This document shows, piece after piece, positions 10,690 to 21,661 of a stretch of DNA of 64,000 nucleotides (the first letter of the stretch is position 1; each line of letters begins with the position of its first letter). The stretch is from Haemaphysalis longicornis (taxonomy: Eukaryota > Arthropoda > Arachnida > Ixodida > Ixodidae), in NCBI GenBank assembly GCA_013339765.2, contig CM023448.1, positions 109,753,118 to 109,817,117 on the forward strand, given 5' to 3'. The position numbers and the translations under genes were made by a program. The notes beneath the pieces were generated by a model. It was given only the letters and a program-made list of their open reading frames with translations, did no database searches and was not told the origin of the DNA.

Positions 10690-11740
10690 ATCTTGCTCTT
10701 CAGCCTCCTCCAACTGCTATCTCACTCCTTTGGAAAGAAGCTGATACGCTATCATGTCCAAAAAGGGGGTGCAAACATTTAACATTACGCGGGTATGGAT
10801 ATTGCGTAGTTGCCTTCAGTTTCGCGTCGTTAGCATTGGCGCCAGGAGGAAGCTGAACGTTACCGACAACAAAGCCGAGAAAGCCAACTTTGCTTGTCGC
10901 GAGGTGCACGTTCTTGGGATTAATGGCGAGACCAGCGCATTTCATGCGGCCAAGCACTCGCCGGATGGATGCACGAGATGTTCCTGGAAAGTACGTGAAA
11001 AGACCACCACGTCATCTATGTAGGCCATCACGTACTTGTAACTTGCATCGTCAAGGGCATGGCCCATTAATCTCTAAAAATATTTCGGCAATTTTTTTCG
11101 GCAAAATGGCATCCGGGAAAATTCAAAGAGACCTGGATAGTGAGTGAAGCTGTTTTGGGAATATCACTTGCGTGAATTTCAATCTCTACGAAGCCGCGTG
11201 AGCAATCTAATGTGATAAACACGTGTGCATCGCCGGGCGCGTACATGATAGATTCGAGAGGAGGTATATAGGGTAGAAGTCTCACAGTTTCGTCGTTGAG
11301 GCGGTGGTGATGTACGCAGAGACGTACGATGCCGTCCTTTGTCGACACGAGCGTGACAGGAAAACATGAGAGCTCTGCGACAGCAGCATTATCACCGTGT
11401 TGAGCATCACCCCAGTGGAGCGTCCACTTTCGGCCTCGGTATAATAAGTGGCCGTGGGTTGCAACTCCATGGAGGCGCGTCCCCGGTGTCGCTACGATGC
11501 TGGAGGACGGTCGTGCGCAGTCCAGCTGCTTCCATGAACATGGCAGCAAATGGTTGTAGCACGCCTGTGAACTGTTTTCGCTCGGAGTCACTGCAGGGTC
11601 ACTTTTCCATCAATTCTGCATTAGGATCCGAGAACGCTGATTGCGCTGCGGCTTTCGCTGACCTTGGCATGGAACAAGCGCGGTTTGAGGGTTACAAAAG
11701 GTGTCAGTTCTGCATCATTACTATTTTGTAATCTCCTTTC
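10690..11740 (-). pseudogene. Ty3/gypsy reverse transcriptase relic, copy A
   Basis: Minus-strand RT with the N-terminal motif PVTLVSTKDGIVRLCV near 11345, then LPYIPPLESI and VFITLDCSRGFVEIEI, which covers the first catalytic Asp block. The frame is lost around KTASLTIQV, where functional copies read a KTAF/F..MPFGL motif. In a different frame near 11015, AYIDDVVVF preserves the YxDD catalytic box. It is followed by GLAINPKNVHLATSKVGFLG and YPYPRNVKCL. The order matches the RNase H and integrase relics immediately downstream on the same strand, so together they are one decayed pol gene. The many shifts rule out activity. Confidence 0.85.
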
Positions 11741-11825
11741 GCATAGTCAAGAAGTATGCTCTCGGGATTAATAAAGTCACTCCTTAGAATGATGGGCACT
11801 AACAAGCCAGGGTAGTACATAGCGT

Positions 11826-11928
11826 AAAAACAGCGCACACAAACGTAACAGAAGACAAGAAAAAGACAAACACGGGCGCTATGTTTGCCTCTTTCTTGTC
11901 TTCCGTTCCGTTACTGCGCGCTGTTTTT
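11826..11928. repeat. Imperfect hairpin at end of duplication A
   Basis: Left arm AAAAACAGCGCACACAAACG and onward (11826-11862) pairs with a right arm ending GCGCGCTGTTTTT (about 11892-11928), roughly 80% complementary over 37 nt. The arms contain GAAGACAAGAAA and its complement. The same hairpin closes copy B at 14811-14913, and a better-preserved relative sits at 21662-21774. Confidence 0.75.
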
Positions 11929-11940
11929 TCGTCATGTGCA

Positions 11941-11985
11941 GGTGTTCCTAACACCACCGTTCCTGCGATGTGTGGGACTACGCCT
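11941..11985 (+). repeat. 45-bp exact direct repeat, copy 2
   Basis: Identical to 10643-10687. It begins 4 bp after the end of duplication copy A and then diverges, as if a second tandem copy started and was truncated. Confidence 0.9.
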
Positions 11986-13661
11986 GCCAAGCTCTAAACG
12001 GGACGCCGACTTGGAAGAAATCTTTTGCCAGGGCCCAAAATTGGGGCCGCGGGCCGGAGCTTTCTTTCCAGTTCCTTTTGTTTGCCCCTGTCGCTGTGGT
12101 CTGTACAAGGCCTTCCCATTTTGCTCTCCGAGGGGAGCTTTTCCAACGACGCCTGTCGTATGCCAGTCCTGCTATGCAGGATCATGCCTGCACGCGCGGA
12201 ATTTAAACCCCCGTGCGCAGCCGGAATAGACGGCGCAGATAATCGCACGCCACCGCATACATGGCGATCGCTTATTCCCTATCGGGGGCGTTTTTCTGAC
12301 ATATGAAGACCCGCTAAAAATCTTGTACAAACCCAGCAGATGTAAGACGCAACTGAACGACGACGACTTTAAAATCACCAAAGAATGAGCAGAGTAATAT
12401 GAAACGCCACAACATGCAGTCTAGCGTGATTCTGCTTACGACAAACCGATGCAGCGCAAAAATTACCCTCTGTTGTTGGCCCGCTCTCCGGCCGCCTGCT
12501 TAATTATTTATGCCGCTTTGCGCACGAACAATGCTTACAAGGGTCGCCCGGAGTCTGCATCGGCAAACGGCAATGAGACACCATTTCTGTGCCAATGACT
12601 GAATTGGACGGCTGCCCTGTTGTAATAAGTGTACAAAACACTGTCATCTTGATAAGGCCCCCAAGAATATCAAACGCAACTTCATTGTAACCCATACCGC
12701 AACTTACCGCCCGATGTTCACTGTCGCTCTACGGTCGTGTTATCTCGTCGATAACGCCGCGGATTCCAAATAAAATGTTGCGTTTTGTATGGCTGCAATT
12801 TTCGGCCTACGGGTTCCTGACGTTTTTTTTTTTTTTTCTTTAAGCGGCTGACCAGCAAAACATCCGGCGTCAAACCTTTTCTTTTAGCGAGTCATCACCA
12901 CAGAGATATAGGGTCCGGACGAATTCAAATATCTTGAAATGAAGGCTTGTGAAAAGACCGCACTGTCAGGGCCTCGATCTTGAGCAGATTGCTACGTCGC
13001 GGGCAGTCGCGGGTGATGTTATCGCGTTTCTGTTATTTTTTGATGAGCTTGTGAGTGCCGGTCCGTGTTCTAGGCACACTCTGTTTTGGACGTAAGTTGG
13101 AGAATGGCGAGAAAGCTGAGGCAACTTTTATAATCGCTAGTGATCAGAACCAGTTGCTCCTTTCGCCTTTTGTAAAACCTGTTAAAACACACCCAATTGG
13201 TGTTCACAAATTTCCCAAAACGGAGTCACATTTTCGGCAAGCACTGCGCAAAGGTAGTGTTTGTATAGCAGCCATATGTCTATATGTGCGCTCTACATTT
13301 TGTTTTCCCGCCATGCAAACCAGTCCTTAACGTATCTTTGCCGTGCCGTACGACCACTCAATTCCTTCGGGTTCGGGTCACCCAGAAGGTGCTGTCGAAC
13401 AATCAAGCCTTGCGAAGGAGGAGCGCAATGAACGCGAAGCGGCGCCAACGCAGGCCCAAAGCACTCCGTGCACAAAACTACTGTCGCCGAAGTAGACGAC
13501 AAAAGCCGACGGAATGCGTTCCGCCAACGCGCCCGCCGGCGCACGGGGAACGCCGGCCGCTTGACCATTCGCTGCGCCATCTACATTGTGCTCCGCGAGT
13601 GGTGGACATTAAGAGCCCGCAGGAGAGAGCGAAGTCGGCGCTCCTGTTTATCTTGCTCCGT
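11986..13661. other. No gene seen between the two RT copies
   Basis: Mixed sequence with a T-run at 12824-12838. The part nearest copy B (13410-13620) is GC-rich, with ORFs such as 13284-13841 full of Arg and Pro that show no family motif. It ends TTTATCTTGCTCCGTGG just before copy B. Confidence 0.4.
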
Positions 13662-13679
13662 GGACTACGCCTTTATCTT

Positions 13680-14662
13680 GCTCTTCAGCCTCTTCCAACT
13701 GCTATCTCACGCCTTTGGGAAGAAGCTGAGACGCTATCATGTCCAAAAAGGGGGTGCAAGCATTTAACGTTACGCGGGTATGGATATTGCGTAGTTGCCT
13801 TCAGTTTCGCGTCGTTAGCATTGGCGCCAGGAGGAAGCTGAACGTTACCGATAACAAAGCCGAGAAAGCCAACTTTGCTTGTCGCGAGGTGCACGTTCTT
13901 GGGATTAATGGCGAGACCAGCGCCTTTCATGCGGCCAAGCGCTCGTCGGCTGGATGCACGAGATGTTCCTGGAAAGTACGTGGAAAGACCACCGCGTTAT
14001 CTACGTAGGCCATTGCGTACTTGTAACTTGCATCGTCAAGGGCATGGCTCATTAATCTCTAAATATAATTCGGCAATTTCTTTAGGCAAAATGGCATTCG
14101 GGAAAATTCAAACAGACCTGGATAGCGAGTGAAAGCTGTTTTGGGAATATCACTTGCGTGAATTTCAATCTCTACGAAGCCGCGTGAGCAATCTAACGTG
14201 GTAAACACGTGTGCATCGCCGGGCGCGTTCATGATAGATTCGAGAGGAGGTATATAGGGTAGAAGTTTCACAGTTTCGTCGTTGAGGCGGCGGTGATCTA
14301 CGCAGAGACGTACGATGCCGTCCTTTGTCGACACGAGCGTGACAGGAATACATGAGCGCTCGGCGACAGCTGCACTATCACCGTGTTGAGCATCACCCCA
14401 GTGGAGCGTCCACTTTCGGCCTCGGTATAATAAGCGGCCGTGGGTTGCAACTCCATGGAGGCGCGTCCCCGGTGTCGCTGCGATGCTGGAGGACGGTCGT
14501 GTGCAGTCCAGCTGCTTCCATGAACATGACAGCAAATGGTTGTAGCACGCCTGTGAACTGTTTTCGTTCGGAGTCACTGCAGGGTCCCTTTTCCATCAAT
14601 TCTGCATTAGGCTCCGAGAGCGCTGACTGCGTTGCGGCTTTCGCTGACCTGGCATGGAACAA
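13680..14662 (-). pseudogene. Ty3/gypsy reverse transcriptase relic, copy B
   Basis: Same RT relic as copy A, with the N-terminal half better preserved. It reads PVTLVSTKDGIVRLCVDHRR, then HVFTTLDCSRGFVEIEI and KTAFTRYPG, and FSRMPFCLKK, where the frame ends near 14059. In the next frame the catalytic box reads AYVDNAVVF, so the second catalytic Asp is Asn here, whereas copy A keeps IDD. The C-terminal half again shows GLAINPKNVHLATSKVGFLG. The shared disruption between the two halves implies that the element was already broken when the segment was duplicated. Confidence 0.85.
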
Positions 14663-14810
14663 GCGCGGTTTGAGGGTTACAAAAGGTGTCAGTTCTGCAT
14701 CATTACTATTTTGTAATCTCCTTTCGCATAGTCAAGAAGTAGGCTCTCGGGACCAATAAAGTCACTCCTTAGAATGATGGGAACTAACAAGCCAGGGTAG
14801 TACATGGCGT

Positions 14811-14913
14811 AAAAACAGCGCACACAAACGTAACAGAAGACAAGAAAAAGACAACGCGGGCGCTATGTTTTCCTTTTTCTCGTCTTCCGTTCCGTTACTG
14901 TGCGCTGTTTTTT
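14811..14913. repeat. Imperfect hairpin at end of duplication B
   Basis: Counterpart of the hairpin at 11826-11928: left arm AAAAACAGCGCACACAAACG and onward, right arm ending TGTGCGCTGTTTTT. Confidence 0.75.
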
Positions 14914-14920
14914 CGTCATG

Positions 14921-17900
14921 ATTGTGAACCGACTAACCCGTCTTCACACCTTCGGGTAATAGGTTGAACGCTGCCGACACTTTCTGCCTGCAAATGATAT
15001 TGGTAATCTCTTATCAGAGTACGCCTTCAATAACAGCACAGTCGCCACATCTAAACGAGTGCAGCACTTTATTAAGTGGACACCACGTTTTTGGAAGAGT
15101 CCTACAACCTTGTGTCTGATCAACTATAAACTGCCGTCCGCGTCAGTCAACAGAGAGACATCGGATCGAACTACACCAACAGAGATATGTGGTGCTAGGG
15201 GTGGTGCACACTGCAAGCAGATGGAAAAAGACACACGTTCTTGCCACCAGTGAAGTATAGGGCGCTGAGCGATGCGTTAGTGGACATCAGCGTCGTGGTC
15301 CGCAATCATTTCTCTGATTGGCTACCAGCATCTGGGCGACTTTGCGCCATCGCCCGAGTACATTCGCGACGAATGTGTCCGGGCTGTGCACATTGATGAC
15401 AGCCGCCTACTTTACGGGTCACATGACCAAGTGACCTTCCTCTATTTGTCTGACGTGAGTTCCAGCTCCTGCGACGCTTCTGCTTTTTTATAGTTCACTG
15501 CGGAACGCAAGTCGGCGCCGATGAACTCTAATTCCGCTGAGATGGTTGCGTTGTTCTTGACCACGTGACACTGTATCGTCGATATGTTACCTTAGGAACA
15601 CTTAGCTCGTCATTTGAGGCATCCGGGTTCATAATATTCCACAACAATTCCATAAAATTCTCATAAGCTCCTTCGAGGTCCAAAAAGCGCTATCAATTAT
15701 GGTTCATACTCATTCAATTTCCATGACAATGTTGCTACAAACAGATTACCAAACAAGCGCTTGCCTTGTGGAAATGCATTATGCAGTTTCCGGAGCATTC
15801 AATTTTATTTGGTTTATGCTTACATTTCTTATTTGACTACCTGAAATATCAACCGTATACAACACTGACGGTACAGTTAGTACTCTGTGTTACTAGATAC
15901 TGTATTTGCTCCGTTTACCTTTCGCTTTGCATGTGCATACTACCGTGCAGGAGCCAGTCCTCCCGTATTTGCTTAGCATGTATACATTACATTATTTTGC
16001 GCCCTGATCAATATGCGGAAACGGAGGTTATGGCGAGGTGGTGCATTTTTTAAATTCTAAACAATTAAGGAACAATTACAGAAATAGAATACGAACAGAC
16101 CTAGCGCTGTTATCAATATTGTCCTTCTTTGTTGTCAATATTGTCAATCTTCTTAAGTCAAGATTCCTTAACTTTATTTCTCTTCCCATAGACTTCCGCT
16201 GCGCTATAGCCATCGATGAAGATATTACCTGTTGTATTTGTCTAAATTTGTCACTAGTACCTTCATTAATACGCATTGATGCTTGCGACACTGCGGGCCT
16301 CATTCATAAAGCAATAATTTTCAATGGGCGTCTATCTTTTATCCCATTTTGATGGGATTCCAAAACTTTCTGCTAGCGCTTTGCACTTTCCTATTTGTAT
16401 CTTCCGTTCGGCTCTGTGTTAGGTTTTCACTCGTACAATTTTGTACCCTTTCCTTTTTTCCCAGGTATATATATTCTACTTTTTTACTACACATGGTTCC
16501 CTTTCCTCTGTCCTTGCCTTTTATTCTCCGGACGCCTTTTTTTTTTCTTTTAATTGACTTCTAATTTTTCGCATTTAACCAGCCTAGCCTCTCGGTTTGC
16601 TCTTCCCTTACCGTACGTTTCGTTATTTGGCTTTATCCATCTTTGTCTTCCAGAAGGCAATAATTTATCTATAATCCCAGCTATTTCCTGCATACTTTCT
16701 TACTTTGTTCCCCAACGAATAATCGATGGCTTTCCCCTGCTGATTGTTCAGATTAGCTCCTGCTACTGCACTTACTGCTACAGTTGTCTTGGGTGCGCTT
16801 ACCAAGTGCGAGGTCGTTTTGGTCGCTTCCTGAGCTGTGTTCCGTTTTCACCCATATTTATTTCCCACAGCCTGTCATAAACGAGTTCCGTGGCTAAACT
16901 AAAGATTTTGCTGGACTTTCTGTCACCACATTCTCGCGTTATTTTCCCGCCACACTTCATTTTCGTGTAGAATATTAGCAGATGGTTCTCCTCACTGAAT
17001 CTAACACAAGACAGCCTCGGAGGCTACAGCGCTCCCGTGGTGGATCCGTGATGCGACAGCGGAGCTGTTGTTCATTAGCGTGCACACGGTGATCCGGCAG
17101 CAACAAAAGTACCTATTTGGGCGGACGAACTTTCCTGATTGAGGACACGGGGCCCACGTGACGCCGCATCGCGAAGGAACAACGCCTCCTACATATGATA
17201 GAAGTTCTTCCTCCCGACGCGAGCGGCTAAGGCGAAAAAAAAAATCATGAGCCATTCCCCCAGTAATGGAGGAGGACCGGGGAATCTGAGGGGAAACAAT
17301 TTTGGGAGAAGACGGATTTCTTTCCCCGGCTACCTGGACCTTACCGTAGCAGACGGGCCGTACTGCTGTGGAAATGAGCGGCAACGACAGCGCCAATGGT
17401 GCGGTCCCGCGGTCTATAAGCAAGCAAGCAGTTGAACAAACGCGCATGACACGAACACCTGGCGCTTCAAAAACACATGTAGCAGCGGGATTGGGCGCCA
17501 GCGTGCGTGACTACCGGCCGGGAGCAGGAGCACATTAACCACGCCCGTGGTCGGAGCGCAGAAAAAAAATAGGCCGCAGAGTGCTTTTGTTAACGCGGAA
17601 CAAAAATGCAAGGAACCGGAGCCATTAACAGCTTCGCTGTAAAACTTCAGAGAACGTCACAACGCGGGGGGGTCCGAAACAGAACGTCTGGCCAATCGCA
17701 TAGCCGGAATAAGACGGTGGGCGTAAGTAGTGAGGCTTTATCGCTATCTAGGAGGTGTTGGCAATAATAGAATGATGACTACGCAGTCAATGGCTACAGA
17801 TTTAGCCATAATATGGCGTCTTGCGCGGACCGAGCGCACGTACTAAGCGAAACTCTATGAACGCACGATTGGCGGTGCCCTGGCAACCATGACGACGTAC

Positions 17901-18170
17901 GGCTCCGACGCGCACCTACGCCTACCACATCGAACGTTGATTCTGCAGCGTGGTGAACATTGTTCCGGGCTAGAGGAACAAGGCGACACGATGCGGCTCC
18001 GACGCAACTACAGAGAGGCTACAAAGCTATCGCTTCATGCTTTCTACGCAATTGGGTATAGGGGTCTATACGCGTTGTGGTTGCCCACATGGTAGCGCTC
18101 CGTAGCACTAGCCACTTTAGTAACACCGCGCCCCATAGTGCAGGCATAAAAGGCATAAAACAACCCCATT
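14921..18170. other. AT-rich region without recognised genes
   Basis: From about 15650 to 16990 the sequence is AT-rich, and the plus-strand ORFs (15766-16880) translate to hydrophobic, low-complexity peptides with no family motif. The 148-codon minus ORF at 17001-17447 is likewise unrecognised. No TIRs or tails were found. Confidence 0.45.
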
Positions 18171-18175
18171 TCAAC

Positions 18176-18181
18176 TTTATT
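18176..18181 (-). terminator. AATAAA poly(A) signal
   Basis: On the minus strand the sequence reads CAAATAAAGTTGAAATGGGG, a canonical polyadenylation hexamer. It is about 460 bp downstream of the splice donor that ends the 18641-19988 exon, and suits a terminal exon or 3' UTR of that gene. Confidence 0.5.
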
Positions 18182-18215
18182 TGAGATTTTAAAACACTGG
18201 TACAAGCTTTACTAG

Positions 18216-18401
18216 CTACGGCAGGCAATTTTCTTCGCCGGGTTGGGAGATCATTGGCCATAGGTAGTAAAGATTCCTGTCCAGGGAGACAAAATCGTCC
18301 GGCGTTGCGGCCACAACGAGCGTGGGCTTGGGTGAAGCACCAGGGAATGAGTGAATCGATCGTTGAATTTCTGCCAGACGAGACCTTAGAGTCTGTGTCA
18401 C
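18216..18401 (-). CDS. Possible terminal exon upstream of poly(A) signal
   Basis: An open minus-strand stretch reads LRSRLAEIQRSIHSFPG and continues to a stop at 18216. It lies between the candidate host exon and the AATAAA signal and has protein-like composition. If it is joined in the phase left by the upstream donor, the acceptor would be the AG of CAAG just before TGACACAG; that site lacks a good pyrimidine tract. A better-looking acceptor, TCTCTGCTAG near 18450, would instead give a short tail ending in TGA and make this stretch 3' UTR. The choice cannot be settled here. Confidence 0.3.
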   Translation of the reverse strand: MTQTLRSRLAEIQRSIHSFPGASPKPTLVVAATPDDFVSLDRNLYYLWPMISQPGEENCLP

Positions 18402-18570
18402 TTGCTAGCTGCGATTCGGTTCACACACCCCCTTCTCCCGACTAAGGTGTTACATAGCACTAGCAGAGAGGCGCAGTCATTCCCGGTCGCTCGCGTGCTG
18501 TGATATTCGCACCGTGTGTGGAAAGCAGTTTGAAATGGGGCAGTGTTCGCGGTTGGTGTGGCCAGTCAGT

Positions 18571-18784
18571 GCGAGTGGGACATGTTGCCTCTGCGGCGGC
18601 TGGCCCGGAGCCGGCTGAGGGCAGTCGCTTTCCTACTTACGGGTGCTGTGATGCTCGCGCGGCGTGTGAGACGACCGCTTGCGTTCGGCCCGTCTTCCCT
18701 GCTGGTGGCGGGGCGCCGCGAGTGGGACGTCTTGCTTCTGCGGCGGCGGCGGCTGGTCCTGGGCCGGCTGAGGCCACAATCTTT
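18571..18784 (-). repeat. 147-bp-spaced repeat across an exon end
   Basis: A segment of about 65 bp starting GCGAGTGGGAC at 18571 recurs at 18718. The 147-bp spacing is a multiple of three. In the frame of the long minus ORF both copies encode a PQPA..QPP..Q..VPLA peptide; one copy is inside the exon and the other lies past its stop and splice donor. Confidence 0.7.
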
Positions 18785-19988
18785 CCTCGGGCTGAACCTG
18801 GGACGAGGTCTTGAGGCGGCGAATCTTCTCATTGCTGCGCACCGCACCAGCGGCTCCTTTCGGTCGGACGGCGCCGTGAACCGCATCGGCCTCCACTGGG
18901 ACGACGACCAGTTGAGCTCCGGAATGGCTCGGACTTGTTCCGGCGACAGCGTGCTGGCTCATAGTTATCGTGGGCGAGGGGGGCCCGGATACATCCTCTC
19001 CTGATTCGTTGTCATCGGCCGCTGACGCCAGGAGTGACGATGAGCGGGTACGCAGAGCGGCCGGCGAGTACCAGCGCTCCTGCCGCATCGAGTCATGGAT
19101 GCTTTTGTGCGAGACCGGGGGCCCTGGGGACGCTTTGACAAAGACGTCTAAGGACTCCGAATGACTAACTGTCCTCGTGCGGTGCTGCTGTCGGGAGCCC
19201 CGTCTCAAACAGCTCGGGGCTTCTTGCTCCTGGAGCATGCGCTCGAAGGCGAGCTGCTTTTCGTGGCGCTCGTCGATTTCTGCGAGCATCGCCACTATTT
19301 TCTCCTGCTCTTCCAGGAGGACGTCGATGTTTTCTGACAGACCTCCCTCACCGGCTTCGCCGTAGAACGTGGGCGCGTCGCCGTCCCCCTGTCCGTTGTT
19401 GCCAGGGGCGTCGTCCTCGTAAGGGTTATCTTCCCTGCCCCAGTTGTGCTGCTGATGGTGCGGATCCACAGGAGGCGCATTGTGTTGACCGTAACCAGCG
19501 GCCTCGTTGTTCGGATCGTGTCTTCGGGGGTCTTCATCGGCGCACATCACGGCCGCCTGCCCAGCCGACCCGGGCAGTCTTTGCCGCATCAACCTCCAAG
19601 GCGGAAACGGCCACGCCTGCTGGATGGCGACCGGCTCCATGGCAGGGCTCCGGTATATGACGCCGGAGTCCTCGTTGTGGTGTTGCCAGAAGACGGTACC
19701 GATCGCTTGAGGCCCGCCTGCCGTGTTCATCGCGGACGAGTAGTAGGCACCCGCCATGAAGACGTTCGCAAAAGTGGCCGCCGGTTGTCCGTTCTTCTGC
19801 TGTTCTCGGCGCTGATTCGAGGGGGCGCGCCTCTCGCCCCTCACGGGGCCCGCCGAGTGTCCGCGTCGTTGCGCCCACAGCTCGGCGCCACTGGGCTCCA
19901 TGACCTCGGGTCCTGCGGGATACTTGTAGTAGCCGGACGAAGGTAGTTTGATGGTCCATTGGCGGCCGCAGGACCCCGGTGGCTGCAT
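18641..19988 (-). CDS. Candidate host gene exon, unknown protein
   Basis: This is the longest open frame in the window (451 codons, with the stop at 18633) and it is unlike the surrounding transposon relics. It starts MQPPGSCGRQ at 19988, with an in-frame stop about 45 bp upstream. The protein is largely disordered: Pro, Gln, His and Ser rich, acidic around residues 180-215. It has a likely coiled coil at residues 218-256 (VLLEEQEKIVAMLAEIDERH) and a basic C-terminus. There is no signal peptide or membrane segment. The final codons ACC CGT AAG TAG contain a perfect donor, GTAAGTAG, at 18640. I therefore infer that the exon ends at 18641 with the stop lying in the intron, and that splicing continues to a terminal exon before the AATAAA at 18176. 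No family was recognised. A GC-rich spurious ORF remains possible. Confidence 0.55.
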
Positions 19989-20222
19989 GGCTGTCCCGCT
20001 ATGGGCCCCCAGTCGAACAAACGTCTTCCTCTACTTCTTCGGCTGCCTCGGCGCCACGTAATTACCGCCCACGTCAGTGATCAGTAAGTTCTTGTATGAG
20101 AACGCACTGTGGCATATTCCGGAAGGCTTACTTGGCGTAAGCACCTATTCTAGTCCTTATACTGACCTTCATGCGAAAGAGTAGCTAAATAAAGACGAAT
20201 ATTAGTTGTCAAATATTAGTAG

Positions 20223-20320
20223 CTATAGGATGAATATCGCGATGATGATGACGGTGATGACTAACTCGACGATGACGATGATGACAATGATGATGGGGAT
20301 GATGATAATAATGATGCGGA
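20223..20320. repeat. Degenerate (GAT)n microsatellite
   Basis: Interrupted GATGAT and GACGAT array. Antisense frames give Ile/Val-rich or Ser-rich peptides that mimic membrane segments but are repeat artefacts. Confidence 0.85.
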
Positions 20321-21440
20321 CATTTTTTTTTGCTTGAAGCTGGCATACATAACTGGCCATGATAAAAATGGCGTTTGCTTTCTTCCGGAGAAATTCATCG
20401 AGCGTATGAAATTCAAAAATGAATATTGCGACCGAACAATCCAGCAAGCAAGGAAGCCAGAAAGCAAGGCAACAAATCATCCGGTGAGCTAGCCATCAAG
20501 CACGTGAACGACAGCTTACACAATTGGCTCGATACCGCAGTACTGAGCAACCAATAACTATTATTTCACAAATAGTCAAGGAAACGCCACTAAAAGTTGG
20601 CAAATCCCCCGCGTGGATTCGCCCTTTGTTTGACCGTGAGCCTTGGAGAATTCTTTTTTCTGATTTCACTACATCGATTTCATAGCGTCTCATACAATAA
20701 TAACTAGAGAGAAACTTGACGCTGCGATCGTCCACCGCGATGGGCGTGACGGGTAGTTGTGGATCCGGATTGGCAATCGATGGCTTTGGGAAAACTGCTA
20801 TGGATTAGATCATGCAGCTAGTTTCGTTTTGGTCGTGGCCTTGCATGAACTCCTTTGCCTATGCGGGGTGTTCGAAGAAGCGTTCAAAAAATTAGTGCCC
20901 TTCCACTCTGTGAAGAGGGATGACCTGCAAAGCAGGACGCAGTCCACGGAGTGGACGAAACAAAACACGTTTATCGTAATTTGCGATGGAGCATATTTTC
21001 TAGACAATTAGCAGAATGAATCCCTGACGGACACAAGCTTTGTTCTTGCCGATAAACATGGAACTGCCTGTGTCGCTCCCGCGTCGTGTATGTCTCCCTG
21101 TTTGTGTAAGGCTGGGTTCAGATTTTTGCCGCAACGGTCGTGATAACTTTAAAGAATGACGTCATTTCACGTCTTAACCAACCGAACTGCGTGACATGGC
21201 ATTTTTTACGTCCATAAATCACGACACGGGTATGGCGTCGGTGATCTGAACATGGCCTAACACACCGTTGAAACCCAATCCGTTCTACCACTAAGGATTC
21301 CGGACAGGTCCCATTGGGCCGTTTAACGTCCGTGTTTAAATATCGCACCAGCACAACGGACATGCCATCCATCAGTACGGGCATGAAACCTATAGCTGCG
21401 CTTGCGTGCCTCCCCTCCTCCATTCCACTATTCTCCACTA
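20321..21440. other. No gene seen
   Basis: An 84-codon plus ORF (20757-21011) and a 118-codon minus ORF (21118-21474) show no recognised motif. No repeat boundary is visible. Confidence 0.4.
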
Positions 21441-21620
21441 CAAACCTGCGGACGCATAAACCGGCAACGGTCATTTGCGCGTGCTTAGAAGTGACAGACG
21501 CCGTCGAAAATATCTCTTGAAAGCCCTCTGAAGTGATATTGACTCACGCCGGCGTTCTAAGCGGGCAATTTGATGTTCATCCGGGAGAGATTCGCCGCTA
21601 CTCCACGAGCTGAACTTGAT
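21440..21620 (+). repeat. Diverged direct repeat, copy 1 of 2
   Basis: About 180 bp that aligns loosely with 22185-22360 in the same orientation. Shared blocks include GCATAAAC.GGCAAC, GACGCCG.CGAAAAT and CCGGGAG.GATTC.GC.GCTAC. The minus-strand translation of both contains an ESLP motif. It may be an old duplicated exon or a dispersed repeat. Confidence 0.45.
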
Positions 21621-21661
21621 GCGGTAGAGTTGATGCTTGGGCGAGTTGGTGTTCCATAATC

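Larger units (their letters stand above)
10677..11936 (-). repeat. 1.26-kb segmental duplication, copy A
   Basis: 1,260 bp that is almost the same as 13662-14920 in direct orientation, starting GGACTACGCCTTTATC and ending TTTTTTCGTCATG. The mismatches visible by eye are scattered point changes and single-base indels. It holds the Ty3/gypsy RT relic plus a terminal hairpin. Confidence 0.9.
13662..14920 (-). repeat. 1.26-kb segmental duplication, copy B
   Basis: Direct duplicate of 10677-11936, 2,985 bp further on. It shares the first 11 bp of the 45-bp repeat but not the rest, so the breakpoints differ on the left. On the right both copies lose similarity at the same base after GTCATG. Confidence 0.9.

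Noticed and set aside
15766..16880. Several hydrophobic plus-strand ORFs, possibly membrane proteins
   Set aside because: They lie in AT-rich DNA, which yields Phe/Leu/Ile-rich chance frames; no family motif or conserved start context was seen.
20223..20480. Ile/Val-rich minus ORF that looks like a membrane helix
   Set aside because: It is an antisense frame of the degenerate GAT microsatellite.
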